64,000 bases of DNA from a bacterium (GTDB taxonomy: Bacteria; Desulfobacterota; Binatia; DP-6), in assembly GCA_026129405.1 (NCBI GenBank), contig JAHCID010000001.1, positions 465,237-529,236 on the forward strand. Reading direction: 5' to 3'. A program made the translations under genes and the position numbers. Under the pieces are notes generated by a model. The model did no database searches. It was not told where the DNA came from and was given only the letters and a program-made list of their open reading frames with translations. Positions 17,850 through 26,971 of the stretch are shown here, in pieces. Each line of letters begins with the position of its first letter. Within the stretch, counting starts at the first letter, position 1.

Positions 17850-19858
17850 TGGTGGCGCCGCTCGGCTGGCTCCTGCAGCTCCCCCGGGCGGGTCGACGAC
17901 GCCACCGCCGACGGCCTGCGCGCGCGGCGCATCCGAGCTGGGAAGGTCGGCCGCTCGAGCTGAGCGAGGTGGCGGAGCGCCTCGCTGCCGAGCGGCCGCT
18001 CGCGCTGGTGATCGAAGACCTCCACTGGAGCGACGCCTCGACGATCGACGCGCTCGCCCATCTCACGCGCCGTGCGGTCCCGGCGCAGCTGCTCGTCGTT
18101 GCTTCCTGGCGGCCGGCCGGCGTGACCGCCGGCCATCCGTTCGTCCAGGCGCGAGAGCAGCTGCGCGCGGCGGGCCTGTGCAGCGAGATCGCCCTCGGTC
18201 GGCTCTCGCGCGAGCAGGTCGCGTCCTACCTCGTGCGCCGCTTGGCACCGGACCCCTTCGACGGCGACGTCGCGCGCGCCCTCTTCGACCACGGCGACGG
18301 GCACGCGCTGCGGCTCGTCGGAGCGGTCGACCACCTGCTGGATCGCCGGCGCCTGGCGCTGCGCGACGGCGAGTGGAGCCTCGACGGGGCGCTCGCGGAG
18401 GCGACGCTCGACGGCGTCGACTCGCCGCCATCGCCGGCGCCGGCCGCGACGCCGGCGAATCGTGGGCTCGCCGCCGAGCGCCGCCAGCTGACGGTCATGT
18501 CGTGCGACCTCGCCGACGCGAGCGCGCTCGCGCAGCGTCTCGATCCCGAGGATCTGCGCAGCGTCGTCCGCGCTTTTCAGGAGTCGGCGTCGACGGTCAT
18601 CGAGCGCTGGGAGGGACACGTCGCCCAGTACCTAGTGGACGGGCTGCTCGCGTACTTCTGCTATCCGCAGGCGCACGAGGACGACGCCGAGCGGGCCGTG
18701 CGCGCCGGGCTCGAGATACTGAGCGCGCTGCAGGCGTCGAACGACGCCATCGAGCGCGAGCACGGCATCCGCCTGGCCGCCCGCGTCGGCATCCACACGG
18801 GGCCGGTCGTGATCGGCGAGATGGGCGGCGGCGCGTCGAGCGCGATGATCGCCCTCGGCGACGTCCCCCACATGGCGGCGCGCGTACAGCGCGCGGCGGA
18901 GCCCGACAGCGTCGTCATCACGCGCGCGACGCGCCGTCTGGTGGCCGGGACGTTCGTGATCGAGGACCGCGGCACGCACGTGCGCGAGGGCGGACATGAG
19001 CCGCTCGCGCTCCATCGCGTCGTCAGCCCAAGCGGCGTACGCGGCCGCATCGCGACCGCCGCGGGGCGCCTCACGCCGAGCGCTTCCCCGAGCAGGCCGC
19101 GGCGGAGCCCGAGGTGGTCGCGCGCCACTACGACCAGGCAGGACTCGCCGTGCAGGCGATCGCGCACTATCGCCGCGCCGGCGAGCGCGCGGCGGAGCGG
19201 TCGGCGAACGAGGAGGCGATCGGCCACCTGCGGCGCGCGCGAGGCGGCGCACACGCGCGCACGCGAGCTGGCATCCCGGATCGGCAACGCACCGGAGCTG
19301 GCGCGCGTGCTCGTCGGGCTGGGAACCGCCTACTTCGTGAAGGGTGACCTCGCCACGGGGGAGGCGGTCGGGCACGAGGCGCTCGCCGCCGCCGAACGCA
19401 CCGCAGATGCGCTCGATCTCCTCCTGGCGCACGTCGTGGCCGTCGGCATCGGCGCGTCCGGCTTCCTCACGCTGTTCGCCGATCGCCTGTGCCGGGTCGG
19501 CCGTTTCGACGACGCGTCGATGTACGTCGGGCTCGGCCTCGTGCGCGCCGAGGGTCAGGGCGCGCACTGGGTCGACGCCGAGCTGCACCGCCTGCACGCA
19601 CAGATCGTGGTCGACCGGGGCGGCGCGGAGGACGAGGCGGAGGCGCGTTTTTCGCGCAGTCCCTCGAGATCGCGGGGCGGCACGAGAACCGGCTGCACGG
19701 GCTGCGGGCTGCCATGGGCCTCGCACGGCTCTGGCAACGGCAGGGCAGGCGCGCCGACACGAGCAGCCTGCTCGCGCCGGCCCACGGCTGATTCACCGAC
19801 GGCTTCGACCTGCGCGATCAGGAGGACGCCGCGGCGCTGCTGGCCGAGCTGGGCTGAC
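17850..19858 (+). pseudogene. decayed AAA-ATPase / class III nucleotide cyclase / TPR regulator
   Basis: A mosaic of family blocks in shifting frames. First a STAND-type ATPase piece (LALVIEDLHWSDASTIDALA, 17997 on). Then a class III cyclase domain: RRQLTVMSCDLADASALAQ, YLVDGLLAYFCYPQAHEDDA, ARVGIHTGPVVIGEMGGG, GDVPHMAARVQ. Then a TPR-like part (EPEVVARHYDQAGLAVQA) one frame away. Frame slips occur near 17890, 19030-19090, 19240 and 19650. Near 19790 TGA replaces an expected Trp codon (LAPAHG, stop, FTDGFDLRDQEDAAALLAELG), then a final stop. The ATPase block usual between cyclase and TPRs is missing. Confidence 0.75.
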
Positions 19859-19933
19859 GCGACGCGGGACGCCTCCCGCGCGCTTGGAAGGAGCGCGCGA
19901 TCGGGGCTCTGCCGCCGTCGTTCCGCGGCACCG

Positions 19934-21532
19934 TCAGTCGAGCATCGGAAGCACCTCATCACGAGCCTGATCGAGAACGTCGGTGAGGGCCGTCGCGCAA
20001 GACGCGCCCACCGCGCCTTTCGCCGCAGCGTGTTGCAGCGCATTTCGCGCTCGCTTCGTTGCTCGCAGCAGGTTGCGCAACCGCCGATGCCGGCGCAGCT
20101 CCATGCTCTCGACCAGCGCGAGATCGGCCCATTCGACGGCGCGCTCGAGTGGCCGGCGCACCCGTGGGGGCGGTGTGGCCCCGCACGCATCCAAGGCTTG
20201 GCCGCGAAGGAGGTGGCACCGCGCGGCTGCGAGTCCGGAGCGGTCGGCGCACTGATCCAGGGCGCACGCGGTGCGGAAGAGCCACGAGTAGGGCGCGACG
20301 GGCCGGCCCCGGGCATCGATGAGCGGCGTCGCCACGCCGACATCGACCCGGTGCCAGGCGCAGGTGCGCAGGTCGACCGCGGGCTGGACGTCGATCAGGT
20401 GCTCACCGGGGTCGGCGGTGTACGGCACGATCCGCGGGTAGCCGGACATGATCGGCACGGCCTCGCCGGTGGCCCCGTCGGTGATCGTCATCGTGCCCGC
20501 GGGCAGCTGGTTGGACACCGGCGCGCCCCCCGGCCGCCGGTACGGCATCGAGTCGGTGAGCACGGCGGTGATCCGCGTGACCGCGCCGCCTCGCCCGCGG
20601 GCGGAGCCCGGCTCGTAGGTGCGCACCCAGCCGGTGGAGGGCAGGTCGTCCTGGCCGGGCGCCGGGTGGGTGATCGACACCGCGGTCGCGGGTTCGAGGC
20701 CCTGTAGACGCTGCCAGATCGACGACCAGTAGCCGGCAATGGCGACTGCGGCGAAGTCGACGCCGCCCGGTGCGGTTCTCATGTTGGCCGACATCCATGG
20801 CATCGAGGCCTGGACGCCGGCCAGGTGCTCCGTCGCCCAGAGCGATTCGACGTCCCACACGAGCTCCGGGAGCGCGGCCAGCTCGAACTGCTCCTTGGTC
20901 ACCCCGGCGAGGCCGGCATCCGCGAACGCCTGGAGGAGCAGGTCGAGGTCGGGCAGCGGCCGGATGACGGGACGCGGGATGCCGTGCACGCCGATCGCGA
21001 CGAGGTCCATCTGCGTCTCCGCACCGCCCTCGCTGAAGAGCGAGTTGCCCGGCACGAGGTAGTACTCCTCGAGGTCGGCGCCGTACGGCTCGAACAGCCA
21101 GTCCCACACTTCGTCGCCCATGCCGTGCCCCGCCATGCCCATCACGTGGGCGACGAAGTCGGCGCACGGCCCGGCGGGGTCGACGAGCTCGGCGCGATCG
21201 TCGCACCCTTTGGCGCGGATCAGGGCGACGTACGCGTCGATGAAGCGCTGCCAGTGCGCCTCCTCGCCGAACGTGTTGGCACCGAAGTAGCCGGCGTCGG
21301 GGAGCATGGCGCCAAGCCGAACCTGGTGCGCGTGCGCACGCAGCAACGCCTGCAGCTCGGGGTCGGCCACGTGGTCGATGGCCTCGACGGCCATCCAGCC
21401 ATGGGTCGTGACGCCCGCGGCGTCAGCGGGCCGGGCCGGGAGCAGGAACCCGGCGATGAGGGTGACGGATGCCGCGACGGCCGCCGCCAGGCGGCGACGG
21501 GGCCGTGGGACTCGTTCGATGGTGCCCAGCAT
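19934..21532 (-). CDS. secreted zinc-dependent phospholipase C-like protein
   Basis: 532 residues if ATG 21532 is used (an upstream Met at 21586 is possible; neither has a clear ribosome site). A signal peptide (AAAVAASVTLIAGFLLPARP) is followed by THGWMAVEAIDHVADPELQ, RLGAMLPDAGYFGANTFGEE, and FVAHVMGMAGHGMGDEVWDW. These are the His/Asp-rich helices of the zinc-dependent phospholipase C/S1-P1 nuclease-like fold. The C-terminal third is a beta-rich part plus a Cys-containing helical tail (DQCADRSGLAAARCHLLRG) that I do not recognise. It converges with the cyclase relic. Confidence 0.72.
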   Translation of the reverse strand: MLGTIERVPRPRRRLAAAVAASVTLIAGFLLPARPADAAGVTTHGWMAVEAIDHVADPELQALLRAHAHQVRLGAMLPDAGYFGANTFGEEAHWQRFIDAYVALIRAKGCDDRAELVDPAGPCADFVAHVMGMAGHGMGDEVWDWLFEPYGADLEEYYLVPGNSLFSEGGAETQMDLVAIGVHGIPRPVIRPLPDLDLLLQAFADAGLAGVTKEQFELAALPELVWDVESLWATEHLAGVQASMPWMSANMRTAPGGVDFAAVAIAGYWSSIWQRLQGLEPATAVSITHPAPGQDDLPSTGWVRTYEPGSARGRGGAVTRITAVLTDSMPYRRPGGAPVSNQLPAGTMTITDGATGEAVPIMSGYPRIVPYTADPGEHLIDVQPAVDLRTCAWHRVDVGVATPLIDARGRPVAPYSWLFRTACALDQCADRSGLAAARCHLLRGQALDACGATPPPRVRRPLERAVEWADLALVESMELRRHRRLRNLLRATKRARNALQHAAAKGAVGASCATALTDVLDQARDEVLPMLD

Positions 21533-21726
21533 GGGGCGGGACCGTAGCGCAAGAGGGGTCGCGCCGTCCGGGCGTCTCGGCGACATTCGTGTGAACCACG
21601 GATGGAATCACCGGTAGCAGGCCGTCGGCGTCGGCGTGGTCCGCAGATCGACTTTTGGGTGTTCCGGCTCGGTCTGCGGCCGCCGAAGGTCGCACGCGTC
21701 AAGCCGGCGCTCGTGGTTGGAGCACC

Positions 21727-21754
21727 TGTGGTGTTCCCCTCGGGGAACACCACA
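21727..21754. repeat. 13-bp perfect inverted repeat, 2-nt spacer
   Basis: Arms TGTGGTGTTCCCC (21727-21739) and GGGGAACACCACA (21742-21754) are separated by TC. It is nearly a full palindrome and carries no T-tract, so a protein-binding or recombination site is as likely as a terminator. Confidence 0.6.
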
Positions 21755-21962
21755 CGTTTGGGCTTCTACGGCTTTCACGGCCTTTCACTGAGTTTCGCTG
21801 CTCAACCGGCACCACTACCGGCACCAGCTACCAAGGCGATGCACAGGAGACGCCGCAGCAGCCAACGCCGTCTCCGCCGCGGCCTTAAGCTCGCGGAGAG
21901 CGAGCACACGCCACCGATGATGACGAACGTCTCGTGCACGAGCGCCCGATGGGACGGCGACT

Positions 21963-21988
21963 CGGGAAGTCTCGCGAGAGACTTCCCG
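21963..21988 (-). terminator. probable transcription terminator after the first cysteine-rich paralogue
   Basis: An 11-bp stem (CGGGAAGTCTC / GAGACTTCCCG) with a GCGA loop begins 12 bases past the stop codon of the minus-strand gene ending at 22000. There is no T-run, so efficiency without Rho is uncertain. Confidence 0.5.
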
Positions 21989-21999
21989 GATCATCGGAA

Positions 22000-22881
22000 T
22001 CAGCGTTCGATCTTGAAGGGGGGCGTGACGTTGCCCAAGCCCAAATCGACGGTCTCCACGCGATACAGACTGACTGCGGGATCGGGCGGCTGGACGTCAT
22101 GCGTCACGCAGCAGCGGATGCACGTACATGCGCCAGTCTCCACTCCGAACATCGTCGTCGGATGGCACTGGAACGCCGATCCGACGGGAACAACGACGCC
22201 GACGGGGTCCGGTGCAGGGTCGAGGTCGTCGCAAGTGACGGTCGGAGCCGCCGTATCGGGAGGCGTCGCGCACTTGTAGGCGAAAGCGTCTTGCGAATAA
22301 GAGCCGGTGCTGACTTCGGCGTCCACCTCTGACGTGAAGAGATAGCCGCTCTTACCGTCCGCGCTGGGAAGGACCACCCTCATCAGGTCGCCAGCAAACA
22401 GGGCGGTACTACTATCGGTGAGTGAGAAGCGGCCTCCTACGCATTGCGCCCCCTGATGTGCGAACTGGTATTGGAAGTCGTCTAATATGGATGAGAAGCC
22501 CAGGCCGTCGGTGCTCATGGGGAATACGGTCGGCTGACCGTCGATCGTGCGCAGCGCCGCAACCCCAAAGCTGCCGAACGACATCAGCGAGCCGACCTCG
22601 TTGCCGGCGCTGTCCACGATCCGCGGTCGTGTTCCCGACAATGTCGGCAACGTGGTGGTCGTAGTGGGGAGTGTAGTCGTCGTGGGGAGCCCGAGCAGAA
22701 CGCTCGCATCCCCGACGCTCTCCTTCTTTTTGCAGGCCGCGCCTCGGATCGTCACCTTGGTGACGACGCCCTTCTTGTTCTTCGCAACGCAAAGCACGGC
22801 GTTCGCATCGCTCCAGCCGAAAAGCGTGGCGCCGATGAACATGCCGGCGAGTGCGCAAACTTCGACGCCCTTCAATCGCAT
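22000..22881 (-). CDS. secreted cysteine-rich protein, tandem paralogue 1, function unknown
   Basis: 293 residues. It has a signal peptide (MRLKGVEVCALAGMFIGATL, cleavage after DANA) and then VLCVAKNKKGVVTKVTIRG followed by ACKKKESVGDASVLLGLP, a short N-terminal module. A Thr-rich linker (TTTTLPTTTTTLP) leads to a ~190-residue domain ending in a Cys cluster (CTCIRCCVTHD) and LGLGNVTPPFKIER. The ribosome site AAAAGGGA precedes the ATG. The neighbour at 22970 shares signal peptide, module, linker and C-terminal motif. Probably an exported surface or periplasmic protein; I know no function. Confidence 0.75.
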   Translation of the reverse strand: MRLKGVEVCALAGMFIGATLFGWSDANAVLCVAKNKKGVVTKVTIRGAACKKKESVGDASVLLGLPTTTTLPTTTTTLPTLSGTRPRIVDSAGNEVGSLMSFGSFGVAALRTIDGQPTVFPMSTDGLGFSSILDDFQYQFAHQGAQCVGGRFSLTDSSTALFAGDLMRVVLPSADGKSGYLFTSEVDAEVSTGSYSQDAFAYKCATPPDTAAPTVTCDDLDPAPDPVGVVVPVGSAFQCHPTTMFGVETGACTCIRCCVTHDVQPPDPAVSLYRVETVDLGLGNVTPPFKIER

Positions 22882-22969
22882 ACGAGATGTCCCTTTTCTG
22901 GAGAAGCAGTGGGTTCGAAGGAGAGCTTGGAACTATGCGCGAGGGGCCTCACTGACGTCCTTCCGCGGT

Positions 22970-23833
22970 TCAGTGCTCGACCTTGAATGGGGGCCTGCTG
23001 TCTCCCAAACCTAGATCGATGGTCTGCACGCGCCAGAAAGGCAGCGGCACGTCCGGCAACGTCGCACAGCAGCGGCGGCATGTACATTGGGTCGTCGAAT
23101 CCAGTTGGCACGGGTACTCCGATCCGATGGGAGCGAATTCCGGACCGTTGCAAGCGACGTTCGTGGGCGCTGGATCGGGAGGCGTGGCACACGCGACCTG
23201 GATATCCTCGTGCGACCAGACCCCGACGTGAAGCTCCGACGTCAGCACATAACCGCTCCTACCGTCCATGCTGGGATAGGCGATCTTGACCAGGTCGCCG
23301 TAGCCCTGACTCAAAGGCAGGAGGGCACTAAAAAATGGTGCGACGAGGTCTCCTTCGCAATCGGTCCCCTCGTGCTCGAACCCGTAAAAGAAGTCGTCCC
23401 GTGCGATTGGGGGTTCCACGTACCCGAGGGCCTTCAGGCCATCTATGACGGCCGGGCCGCTGCTGCGCATGGGGAATGTGATCGCCTGATCGTCGATCGT
23501 GCTCAGCGCCCAAACCCCCTCGCCGAGCAACCCGACGTTCGGGTTCACCCAGGCGACGTCGTTGCCGGCACTGTCGACGATCCGCGCGGCTCGTTTTCCC
23601 GGCAACGTGGTGGTCGTCGTGGAGGACGTAGTCGTCGTGGGGAGCCCGAGCAGGACGCTCGCATCCCCGACGCTCTCCTTCTTTTTGCAGGCACCGTCTC
23701 GGATCGTCACCTTGGCGATGACGCCTTTCTTGCTCTTCACGCAAAGCACTGCGTCCGCATTGCTCCAGCCGAAAAGCGTCGCGCCGAGGACCATGCCGAC
23801 GAGCGCGCCAATGTGGACGCCCTTCATTCGCAT
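22970..23833 (-). CDS. secreted cysteine-rich protein, tandem paralogue 2, function unknown
   Basis: 287 residues from ATG 23833 (AAAGGGGA upstream, matching the paralogue's start MRLKG with MRMKG). Signal peptide, then VLCVKSKKGVIAKVTIRDG and ACKKKESVGDASVLLGLP, nearly identical to the neighbour. The Thr linker is shorter (TTTTSSTTTTTLP), and the C-terminal domain has diverged except for the blocks RIVDSAGNDV, SGYVLTSEL, CTCRRCC and TIDLGLGDSRPPFKVEH. The leader sequence upstream is also shared, so the duplication included the promoter region. Confidence 0.75.
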   Translation of the reverse strand: MRMKGVHIGALVGMVLGATLFGWSNADAVLCVKSKKGVIAKVTIRDGACKKKESVGDASVLLGLPTTTTSSTTTTTLPGKRAARIVDSAGNDVAWVNPNVGLLGEGVWALSTIDDQAITFPMRSSGPAVIDGLKALGYVEPPIARDDFFYGFEHEGTDCEGDLVAPFFSALLPLSQGYGDLVKIAYPSMDGRSGYVLTSELHVGVWSHEDIQVACATPPDPAPTNVACNGPEFAPIGSEYPCQLDSTTQCTCRRCCATLPDVPLPFWRVQTIDLGLGDSRPPFKVEH

Positions 23834-24041
23834 GCGAGGTGTCCCCTTTCCGGAGAGACGGTGGGATCGTTCCGAAGGGGAGCTTGGGACTATGTGCGGG
23901 GGCCTCATCTGCGCCCTTCCTTCGCAGGCGGACGTGTGGACGGCCAGCCCGAGTCGATCGTTGTTCCGAGGGGTCTACCGCGGACTTTTGCGTCAGTCTA
24001 GCCCGCTGGCTTCCCGGGCAATCCCCTGATGTGTGGCACGC

Positions 24042-24091
24042 AGAGAGCGGGCGATCGGGGTCGAACCGGCGACGTCCAGCTTGGGAAGCTG
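24042..24091 (-). repeat. left attachment-site copy: displaced 3' part of tRNA-Gly
   Basis: Identical to 29899-29948 except T at 24055 where the tRNA has C. It runs from the outer 3' flank through acceptor, T-arm and variable region to the anticodon stem, then homology stops abruptly (TTCTTCG replaces GCATTCT). It lacks the 5' half and cannot form a tRNA. Confidence 0.85.
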
Positions 24092-24296
24092 TTCTTCGAT
24101 GAAAGCCCGGAGGACTACGATCCGTGGGAATAATCTCAGCAGAGTCGAGAACGTAGGTCTCGATACGGTTTGTATGAGCTTCACTGAGCTTCACGGATCT
24201 CCGCTGCTCAACCGGCACCAGCATTTCGGCTGTCCTGCGTGGAACGACAGCGGCCTTGGCGAAGGACTGCCGCCACAATCGGACAGCGGCGCTTTC

Positions 24297-25514
24297 CTAG
24301 GCAGACCTCGCGGGCTCCAGCATCGGTGCTTCCGAACGCCCGAGGTGCACCATCCATAGCGTGCCAAGGAGCCCCATACCCGCCGGGAGGAGAAAGGCGA
24401 GCACGGTATGGCCCGCGGAGAGCAGAAGGCCGACGGTGACGCTCGAAGCCATGTCACCTACGGCATTGGCTGCGGCGAGAACCCCGAAGCCGAGACTTCG
24501 CTGCTCGCGCAAAAGTATCTCGGCAGCGACGGCCTTCTCGAGCGTCTCCTCCGTCGCGAGGTAGACACCCGAACACATGATGGCAAGGACAAGGAGTGCG
24601 GGAGCACCGCTACTGAAGGCGAGCAGGATGTTGGTGACAACGCCGAGTGCATATCCGCCGGCAAGAACGCGGAGCTTGGAGCCGCGGTCGCCGAGGCGGC
24701 CTGCAGGATACGCCGCGGCAGCGCTGATGGCATTGTGGACGGCGTAGAGAAGCACGGGGACCGATAGCGTGCTCGGTGTGGACCCAGTGCCGTGTGCGAA
24801 TGTCGCGGCGGCTAACAGAATGAGAAAGGTGCGAGAGAAGTCGCCCAGGCCAAAGAGCGTGACGCCGGTGAGGTAAAGCCAGAAGCGGCGCGGGAGTCGG
24901 AGGCTCGCCGACGTAGTCGGTGCATCGTCCGCGACCGGGCGGTCCCGGGTTAGCGAGAAGAACGAGAGGACCGCCACTAGGGCTGGCACAAGTGTCAGCA
25001 GGATGATGCTGGAGACGCCGACGCCGAATGCGATAAGCAGCGCAGCCAGGAGGGGCCCGGCTACCGCGCCGAGCATGTCCGCGGCGCGTTCGACACCGTA
25101 GGCCCGGCCAAAGTGCGTGGGGCCGACCTCATCGGCAAGCATGCAGTCGCGGAGCGGCGCGCGGAAGCCGCGCCCTAGCCATGCGATCGAGCGTGCCGCG
25201 AGAAGACCGGTGAACGTCTGCATCAGCGCAAGTGATGCCGTTCCAAGCGCCGTGACGAGGTATCCGAGGGAGCCCCATCGGCGCTTGTGCTCTGTGTGAT
25301 GTCCGACCCAACCGCCGACTAGCTTGGAGAGGCTGAATAGCAAATCGGCGAAGCCTTCCATGACACCCAGGGCCGCGGCGCCAAATCCGATGGTCTGCAG
25401 GTACAACGGCAAAGTGGCGGTCGCCATTTCGTGCGCGACGTCCGAGAAGAAGGTCGCGAGCACGATGCCGACGATTCCCCGGCCAAGCCAGGTAGGTCCG
25501 AACCAGCGAGTCAT
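24297..25514 (-). CDS. MFS transporter
   Basis: 405 residues with about 12 hydrophobic segments. Between TM2 and TM3 lies KLVGGWVGHHTEHKRRWGS, and after TM4 GRGFRAPLRDCMLADEV, typical of a drug-efflux-like MFS subgroup. The mid-protein loop contains the charged stretch SLTRDRPVADDAPTT. It lies 141 bp downstream of the NYN gene on the same strand, so it could be the last gene of the fluoride operon or an independent unit. Substrate unknown. Codon use is less GC-biased than outside the island. Confidence 0.85.
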   Translation of the reverse strand: MTRWFGPTWLGRGIVGIVLATFFSDVAHEMATATLPLYLQTIGFGAAALGVMEGFADLLFSLSKLVGGWVGHHTEHKRRWGSLGYLVTALGTASLALMQTFTGLLAARSIAWLGRGFRAPLRDCMLADEVGPTHFGRAYGVERAADMLGAVAGPLLAALLIAFGVGVSSIILLTLVPALVAVLSFFSLTRDRPVADDAPTTSASLRLPRRFWLYLTGVTLFGLGDFSRTFLILLAAATFAHGTGSTPSTLSVPVLLYAVHNAISAAAAYPAGRLGDRGSKLRVLAGGYALGVVTNILLAFSSGAPALLVLAIMCSGVYLATEETLEKAVAAEILLREQRSLGFGVLAAANAVGDMASSVTVGLLLSAGHTVLAFLLPAGMGLLGTLWMVHLGRSEAPMLEPARSA

Positions 25515-25655
25515 GTCCCAGCGGAGAAGAGGTGTCTCAGTCGCCCGCGGGAGTGAGGCCGCTCAAGACTCCAAGGCGATCGTGAACCAATCGCGGAGGA
25601 TCGCCGCGTCGAGATCGCACCTGATGAGGTGGATTCTGCTCTTGTCAAAGCAGGT

Positions 25656-26234
25656 TCACGTAAGACGGCGCCTGTGGGAACGGCGTCGACGGCTGCATTC
25701 GTTGTAGCTCCGCGCAGACGACGGAGTCGCCTCTCGGCGTTGATCGAGAGCGCGCAGGGACAGCCGCCGAAATGCCACGCCTCGGGTCGCGGCGACGTCG
25801 CCGACCGCGTCGAAGGCCTGATCGTCACTGACGATCTCCAGCGTATCCCCCGCGAAGGCATCACCGAGCCAGCGACCTACATCCACTGCGATGCGCAGAT
25901 CGCTCCAGTCCTTCACGCCGATGACCGGCGCACTGTGAAGCAGCGTCGCGCCGGCACGCGACAGAAGATGTGACGTCTCGACGCTGACGACACGCCAATT
26001 GCCGACTGCCGACACATAGCTGCGCCCCCCATCCGGCAGGCCGAGATGATCGAGCATGGCGGCGATGTGTGTGGCGCGACTGGCGTTCTCCACGTCGAAG
26101 AAGATGGCCCGGCGCGGCTCCCGCGGCACATCCGAACCGAGCGCCGGCTTCGCGGCAGATGCAGTGGTCGTAGCGGAAAGCTTCCTATTGCACGGCAGAA
26201 GCGCCCCGACGTCGATGGGCTTACTCCGTGGCAT
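25656..26234 (-). CDS. NYN-domain (PIN-like) putative ribonuclease
   Basis: 192 residues. Acidic residues of the NYN/PIN nuclease fold are in place: AIFFDVENAS (residues ~43-52), KDWSDLRIAVDVGRWL, and EIVSDDQAFDAVGDVAATRG. The start overlaps the DUF190 gene end by 14 bp, so the genes are coupled. NYN proteins are single-strand or structured RNA nucleases in several pathways. The C-terminal ~30 residues are Arg/Ser-rich and disordered. Its presence behind crcB and DUF190 under a fluoride riboswitch is unusual. Confidence 0.75.
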   Translation of the reverse strand: MPRSKPIDVGALLPCNRKLSATTTASAAKPALGSDVPREPRRAIFFDVENASRATHIAAMLDHLGLPDGGRSYVSAVGNWRVVSVETSHLLSRAGATLLHSAPVIGVKDWSDLRIAVDVGRWLGDAFAGDTLEIVSDDQAFDAVGDVAATRGVAFRRLSLRALDQRREATPSSARSYNECSRRRRSHRRRLT

Positions 26235-26577
26235 TCCCGTGCACGTATCGAATGACCTCGGCCTTCTCGAGAGTGACGAGTCCGCCGCTTCCTGCTGCCT
26301 CGATCATCGCGCCGAACTCGGGGAGCGCTGCCCGGATTTTCTCGTCCGTGTCTACAATCTCGAGAATGACCGGGAGATCCTCCGACAGGCGGAGAATTTT
26401 GGCGGTGTGGATCCGACTGTGCACGCCGTATCCTGCGATTCCGCGACACACCGTGGCACCTGCCAGCCCCAATGTGTGGGCCTTCTCCACGAGCAGCTCA
26501 TAGAGCGGCCTGCCGTGGAAACGGTCCGACTCTCCGATGAACATGCGTAAGAGCTTGCCTTCGTCGATGATGTTCAT
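26221..26577 (-). CDS. DUF190-family protein
   Basis: 118 residues from ATG 26577 (GAGGAC upstream). MNIIDEGKLLRMFIGESDRF begins the family, followed by PLYELLVEKAHTLGLAGATV, RGIAGYG and DLPVILEIVDTDEKIRAALP, a ferredoxin-like PII-related fold. DUF190 genes are commonly found next to crcB. A regulatory or accessory role for the fluoride channel is assumed but I know no direct proof. Eight bases separate its start from the crcB stop. Confidence 0.88.
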   Translation of the reverse strand: MNIIDEGKLLRMFIGESDRFHGRPLYELLVEKAHTLGLAGATVCRGIAGYGVHSRIHTAKILRLSEDLPVILEIVDTDEKIRAALPEFGAMIEAAGSGGLVTLEKAEVIRYVHGNATE

Positions 26578-26584
26578 GATGTCC

Positions 26585-26971
26585 TCACAGTAGACGCGCC
26601 GCGATGCTTCCCAGCCACACGGCGCCAAGGCACGCGGCGAACGTAACGCCGAGGTTTCCCATGGCGAGCCATCGCTCCCCCTCGCGGAGGAGCGCGAGCG
26701 TCTCATAGCTAAACGTGGACATGGTCGTGAACCCGCTGCAGAACCCCGTCGTCAGCAGGATGCGGAGGTCGGCGCCGACGAGCCCGCGCTCGAGAGACAG
26801 CGTCATTACCAGGCCAATGAGGAAGCTCCCGAGGATATTCACGACGAGTGTTCCCCACGGGAAGCCATGGTTGGCGAGGGTCTGCACGACGTCGATGAGC
26901 CAGTAACGCGCGACGCAGCCGGCGAGTCCGCCGAGGGCTGCGAGGGCAAAGCGTGAGAGCGACAAGCTCAT
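26585..26971 (-). CDS. crcB: CrcB/Fluc fluoride ion channel
   Basis: 128 residues, four TM helices. Family motifs: GGLAGCVARYWL, the pore Asn in PWGTLVVNILGSFLIG, and GFCSGFTTMSTFSYE, where the conserved Phe box and TM3 break (TTMSTFS) line the F- pathway. Fluc channels are dual-topology dimers that let cytoplasmic fluoride leak out. A single gene is enough. It overlaps the upstream dynamin-like gene by ATGA and lies in an operon headed by a fluoride riboswitch, which confirms the assignment. Confidence 0.94.
   Translation of the reverse strand: MSLSLSRFALAALGGLAGCVARYWLIDVVQTLANHGFPWGTLVVNILGSFLIGLVMTLSLERGLVGADLRILLTTGFCSGFTTMSTFSYETLALLREGERWLAMGNLGVTFAACLGAVWLGSIAARLL

Larger units (their letters stand above)
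21533..21999. other. 467-bp gap with hairpins, no gene
   Basis: No convincing coding frame. The gap holds two strong inverted repeats (entered separately) and a short segment at 21784-21830 whose halves recur near both inner ends of the tRNA-Gly island downstream. Base composition starts to fall here relative to the left side. Confidence 0.6.

Noticed and set aside
24042-24091. A second tRNA-Gly gene
   Set aside because: Only the 3' part is present; there is no D-arm or 5' acceptor strand, so it is a displaced attachment-site copy.
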